Positions 12,634 to 14,428 of a DNA stretch of 14,428 nucleotides are shown one piece after another. Under the pieces are notes generated by a model, which saw only the letters and a list, made by a program, of their open reading frames with translations, made no database searches and was not told where the DNA came from. Each line of letters begins with the position of its first letter. The first letter of the stretch is position 1. The DNA lies in contig CADBUD010000286.1 of the NCBI GenBank assembly GCA_902797785.1, positions 1 to 14,428 on the forward strand, given 5' to 3'. A program made the position numbers and the translations under genes. The DNA comes from an uncultured Lachnospiraceae bacterium. Its GTDB lineage: Bacteria; Bacillota; Clostridia; Lachnospirales; Lachnospiraceae.

Positions 12634-12712
12634 GCGGTTCTCAGAAGGAAAATGCAGGCGAAGGAACAAGACAAGGTCTCCATATAGAACAGGTGGAAAA
12701 GAGGGAAGCAAT

Positions 12713-14428
12713 ATGAAAAAAGAATCAGCAGATCATAGGAAAAACAGAAGCCGAAAAAAGCAGATCGTATCTGCAGCACTATCTCTTTTCATGGCAGCAG
12801 GGAGTCTTTTTTATCCGTCAGGCAGTGTTATGGCGTGTCCTAGAAATGTTGAGGACTCCACGGTTTCAGGAATCGATTTAAGCTTGAACCATCTTCCGGG
12901 GCCGATGCGGCTGTTAAAGTCTAAGTTTGCCGGTGCAGCAGAGCGTTCCCAGGCAGCAGCTGAAGCAGCAGGTCTGGCATCGAACTGGCAGGAAGCGTAT
13001 GAAAGCTACCGGGGCGAGGGGGAGCCGAATTATATTGCCGGACAGGTGGCACAGTCTCATTCGGACAGTGAGGCACGGTTTGAAGTCTCTGTATCAGCCC
13101 ATTATTTATGCCGGTATTTGAGCTATCTTTATCAGTCCTGCGCGACCTATGAAGAAGCAATACATACCAAGCTGTATTATCTCTATCTTCAGGCCGCGAA
13201 ATGCTTTATTTCCATGAATCATGTCTGTTTCGACGGGGTTTTGACATCCGATTACCGCAGTGTCTATGACAGCCAAAGAAGCGATGATTCGGCACATAAG
13301 GTCTATGAAAGTTATTATTCGGCAGATTATAAGAGACTGGATAATCTGCATGGACCGCATAGTACACCGATCCTATGGTTTGATGATGACAGTACCGAGC
13401 CTTCTGCCAGAAGCGGGGCAGGAAGGATCAGCGGAGCATATACTGAAGATTATGGAACAGATTTTGATACGATTCCGGTCTATGGAGAAGAGATTGCGAC
13501 GGCGAGCGTAGAGGATTTTGTCGAGCGCTTGTCCCAGTATTCTCTGGATGCTCTTCCGGAGGCTATGAAATTTACGCCTGCCTCCAAGAACCTGTACAAG
13601 GTCTATCTGGATATTTCGGATAATCTAAAGTCCCAGCATTCCAATTTTGAAAACTATCAGCACTGGGGAACGTTTTTAGAATATGATGTCAATGACGCTT
13701 CCTATGAGCAGCTATTGGAGGCAGCCACGCAGGTCTTCCAGTTCATGTATGTGATTGCGAAAGAATCCAAGGATGCCTCTTCCTTTACCAGTCACAAAAA
13801 ATATCCTTTATACGAGCAGGCGTGCAAATGCTTTTTGAGCATTAACGAACGCTGTTTTGCCAATTCCTTTGGGAATGAAGACCTTTCTTTTTCCACCTAT
13901 GGAGTCACGGCAAACGTCTTTACGATGGATGTGGAAAGCGTGATTGCAGTGGTCCCTTTAGCAAATCCCAACAATATAGGAAGCAGTCTGTATCTGGATG
14001 ATTACACCTGCCTGTACGAGGGAATCGCTCCGGCAAAGAAAGAGGGAAAAATCGTAACGAATGCAGACGAAACCAGGGAAGCAGCAGAAGAATATCAGAC
14101 GATGGATGAAGAAACCCTTGCCTATTATCAGAAGATGATCAAAGAAAGAGAGGCAATGGAGGCAGAATACAGGAACCAAAATACAAAAGCGAATGCGGCA
14201 CAGCAACAGATGGAGACTTCATCAGATGATGTGTCTTCGACAGACGAAAGCCGGAACGAAGAAGAGAGTGAACCATCGGATGGGAAGAAAAAAAGCACCG
14301 TGGAGAAAACAAAGGAAGAAGAGCAGGACGAAGCACGGGACGTGGATACAGAAAATCAGGAGCCATCCTATCCGTGGTTATCCGATCGGGTGATAGAACA
14401 GGAGGGAACATTCTGGAAGCTGCCAAAA
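12713..14428 (+). CDS. Large secreted protein with duplicated cysteine block, partial
   Basis: The frame is open from the ATG at 12713 through the last base: 572 codons and no stop, so the gene continues beyond the window. A GAGGGA ribosome binding site lies about 6-11 bases upstream. Residues 1-41 are a signal peptide: a long basic start (KKESADHRKNRSRKKQ), core IVSAALSLFMAAGSLF, and likely cleavage after V39-M-A41. C42 directly follows, so a lipoprotein is possible but the lipobox is weak. The mature part appears helical and Tyr-rich, with a repeated cysteine motif: KCFISMNHVCF (163-173) and KCFLSINERCF (372-382). A charged coiled stretch at about 454-490 leads into a Ser/Glu/Lys-rich, probably disordered stalk to about 550, then WLSDRVIEQEG begins another folded part. 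I recognise no family. A cell-surface or secreted role is inferred from the signal only. Confidence 0.85.
   Translation, partial: MKKESADHRKNRSRKKQIVSAALSLFMAAGSLFYPSGSVMACPRNVEDSTVSGIDLSLNHLPGPMRLLKSKFAGAAERSQAAAEAAGLASNWQEAYESYRGEGEPNYIAGQVAQSHSDSEARFEVSVSAHYLCRYLSYLYQSCATYEEAIHTKLYYLYLQAAKCFISMNHVCFDGVLTSDYRSVYDSQRSDDSAHKVYESYYSADYKRLDNLHGPHSTPILWFDDDSTEPSARSGAGRISGAYTEDYGTDFDTIPVYGEEIATASVEDFVERLSQYSLDALPEAMKFTPASKNLYKVYLDISDNLKSQHSNFENYQHWGTFLEYDVNDASYEQLLEAATQVFQFMYVIAKESKDASSFTSHKKYPLYEQACKCFLSINERCFANSFGNEDLSFSTYGVTANVFTMDVESVIAVVPLANPNNIGSSLYLDDYTCLYEGIAPAKKEGKIVTNADETREAAEEYQTMDEETLAYYQKMIKEREAMEAEYRNQNTKANAAQQQMETSSDDVSSTDESRNEEESEPSDGKKKSTVEKTKEEEQDEARDVDTENQEPSYPWLSDRVIEQEGTFWKLPK
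13169..13858 (+). repeat. Internal protein repeat in the secreted gene
   Basis: Two 21-residue blocks, coded at 13169-13231 (residues 153-173) and 13796-13858 (362-382), share 13 of 21 residues without gaps, including KxY-x-LY, QA, KCF, S, N and CF. They are 209 residues apart, and both follow a helical stretch, which suggests a duplicated domain of about 200 residues whose flanks have diverged. The DNA is not repeated closely, so the duplication is old. Confidence 0.65.

Noticed and set aside
12622..12712. Promoter for the secreted protein gene
   Set aside because: TATAGA at 12683-12688 is a possible -10 but no -35 is found at 16-18 bases, so I do not call it, although a promoter after the terminator is expected.
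1..14428. CRISPR array, IS element, prophage or tRNA cluster
   Set aside because: Scanning by eye shows no spaced direct repeats, transposase-like protein, phage protein or cloverleaf sequence.

Overview
The window looks like chromosomal housekeeping DNA from a low-to-mid GC Gram-positive member of the Clostridia, most probably a Lachnospiraceae-type gut anaerobe. The reasons are strong AGGAGG-type ribosome binding sites, every supported gene on the + strand, sigma-A promoters of TTGACG/TATATT and TTGAAA/TATAAT type, the Firmicutes gene pairs alr-mazF and era-yqzL-recO, a single-chain glycyl-tRNA synthetase, and a presequence-protease-like M16C peptidase. This placement is inferred from gene content and style; no 16S gene or other marker is present. 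I see no IS element, phage gene, CRISPR array, tRNA or rRNA.

Layout. (1) 1-1614: a possible tail of an upstream gene, then alr (alanine racemase) and mazF (mRNA interferase) with no mazE antitoxin between them. (2) 1649-4789: a sigma-A promoter, a DUF21/CBS/CorC-type membrane protein whose membrane motifs are eroded, yebC, a CFI-box cysteine protein of unknown function, and an intrinsic terminator. (3) 4786-4886: a non-coding stretch with 15-nt perfect inverted arms. (4) 5000-9863: an M16C metallopeptidase (GTG start), era, a YqzL-like small protein and recO, tightly packed or overlapping. (5) 9860-12633: a sigma-A promoter, a 17-bp perfect hairpin in the leader, a lipoprotein of unknown function, glyS, a small protein of unknown function and an intrinsic terminator. 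(6) 12713 to the window end: the first 572 codons of a large secreted protein with a repeated cysteine block and an acidic, probably disordered, stalk; it runs off the end.

How the parts fit: most of the window supports cell wall precursor supply (alr), RNA decay under stress (mazF), translation and ribosome assembly (era, yebC, glyS) and DNA repair (recO). The less understood genes are the CFI-box protein, the lipoprotein, the 147-residue protein after glyS and the secreted repeat protein. No clearly new multi-gene system is evident. The most unusual points are the secreted duplicated-cysteine protein, the structured intergenic element at 4786-4886, the long leader hairpin at 9911-9949, the antitoxin-less mazF and the CBS membrane protein that has lost its family's usual ion-site residues.
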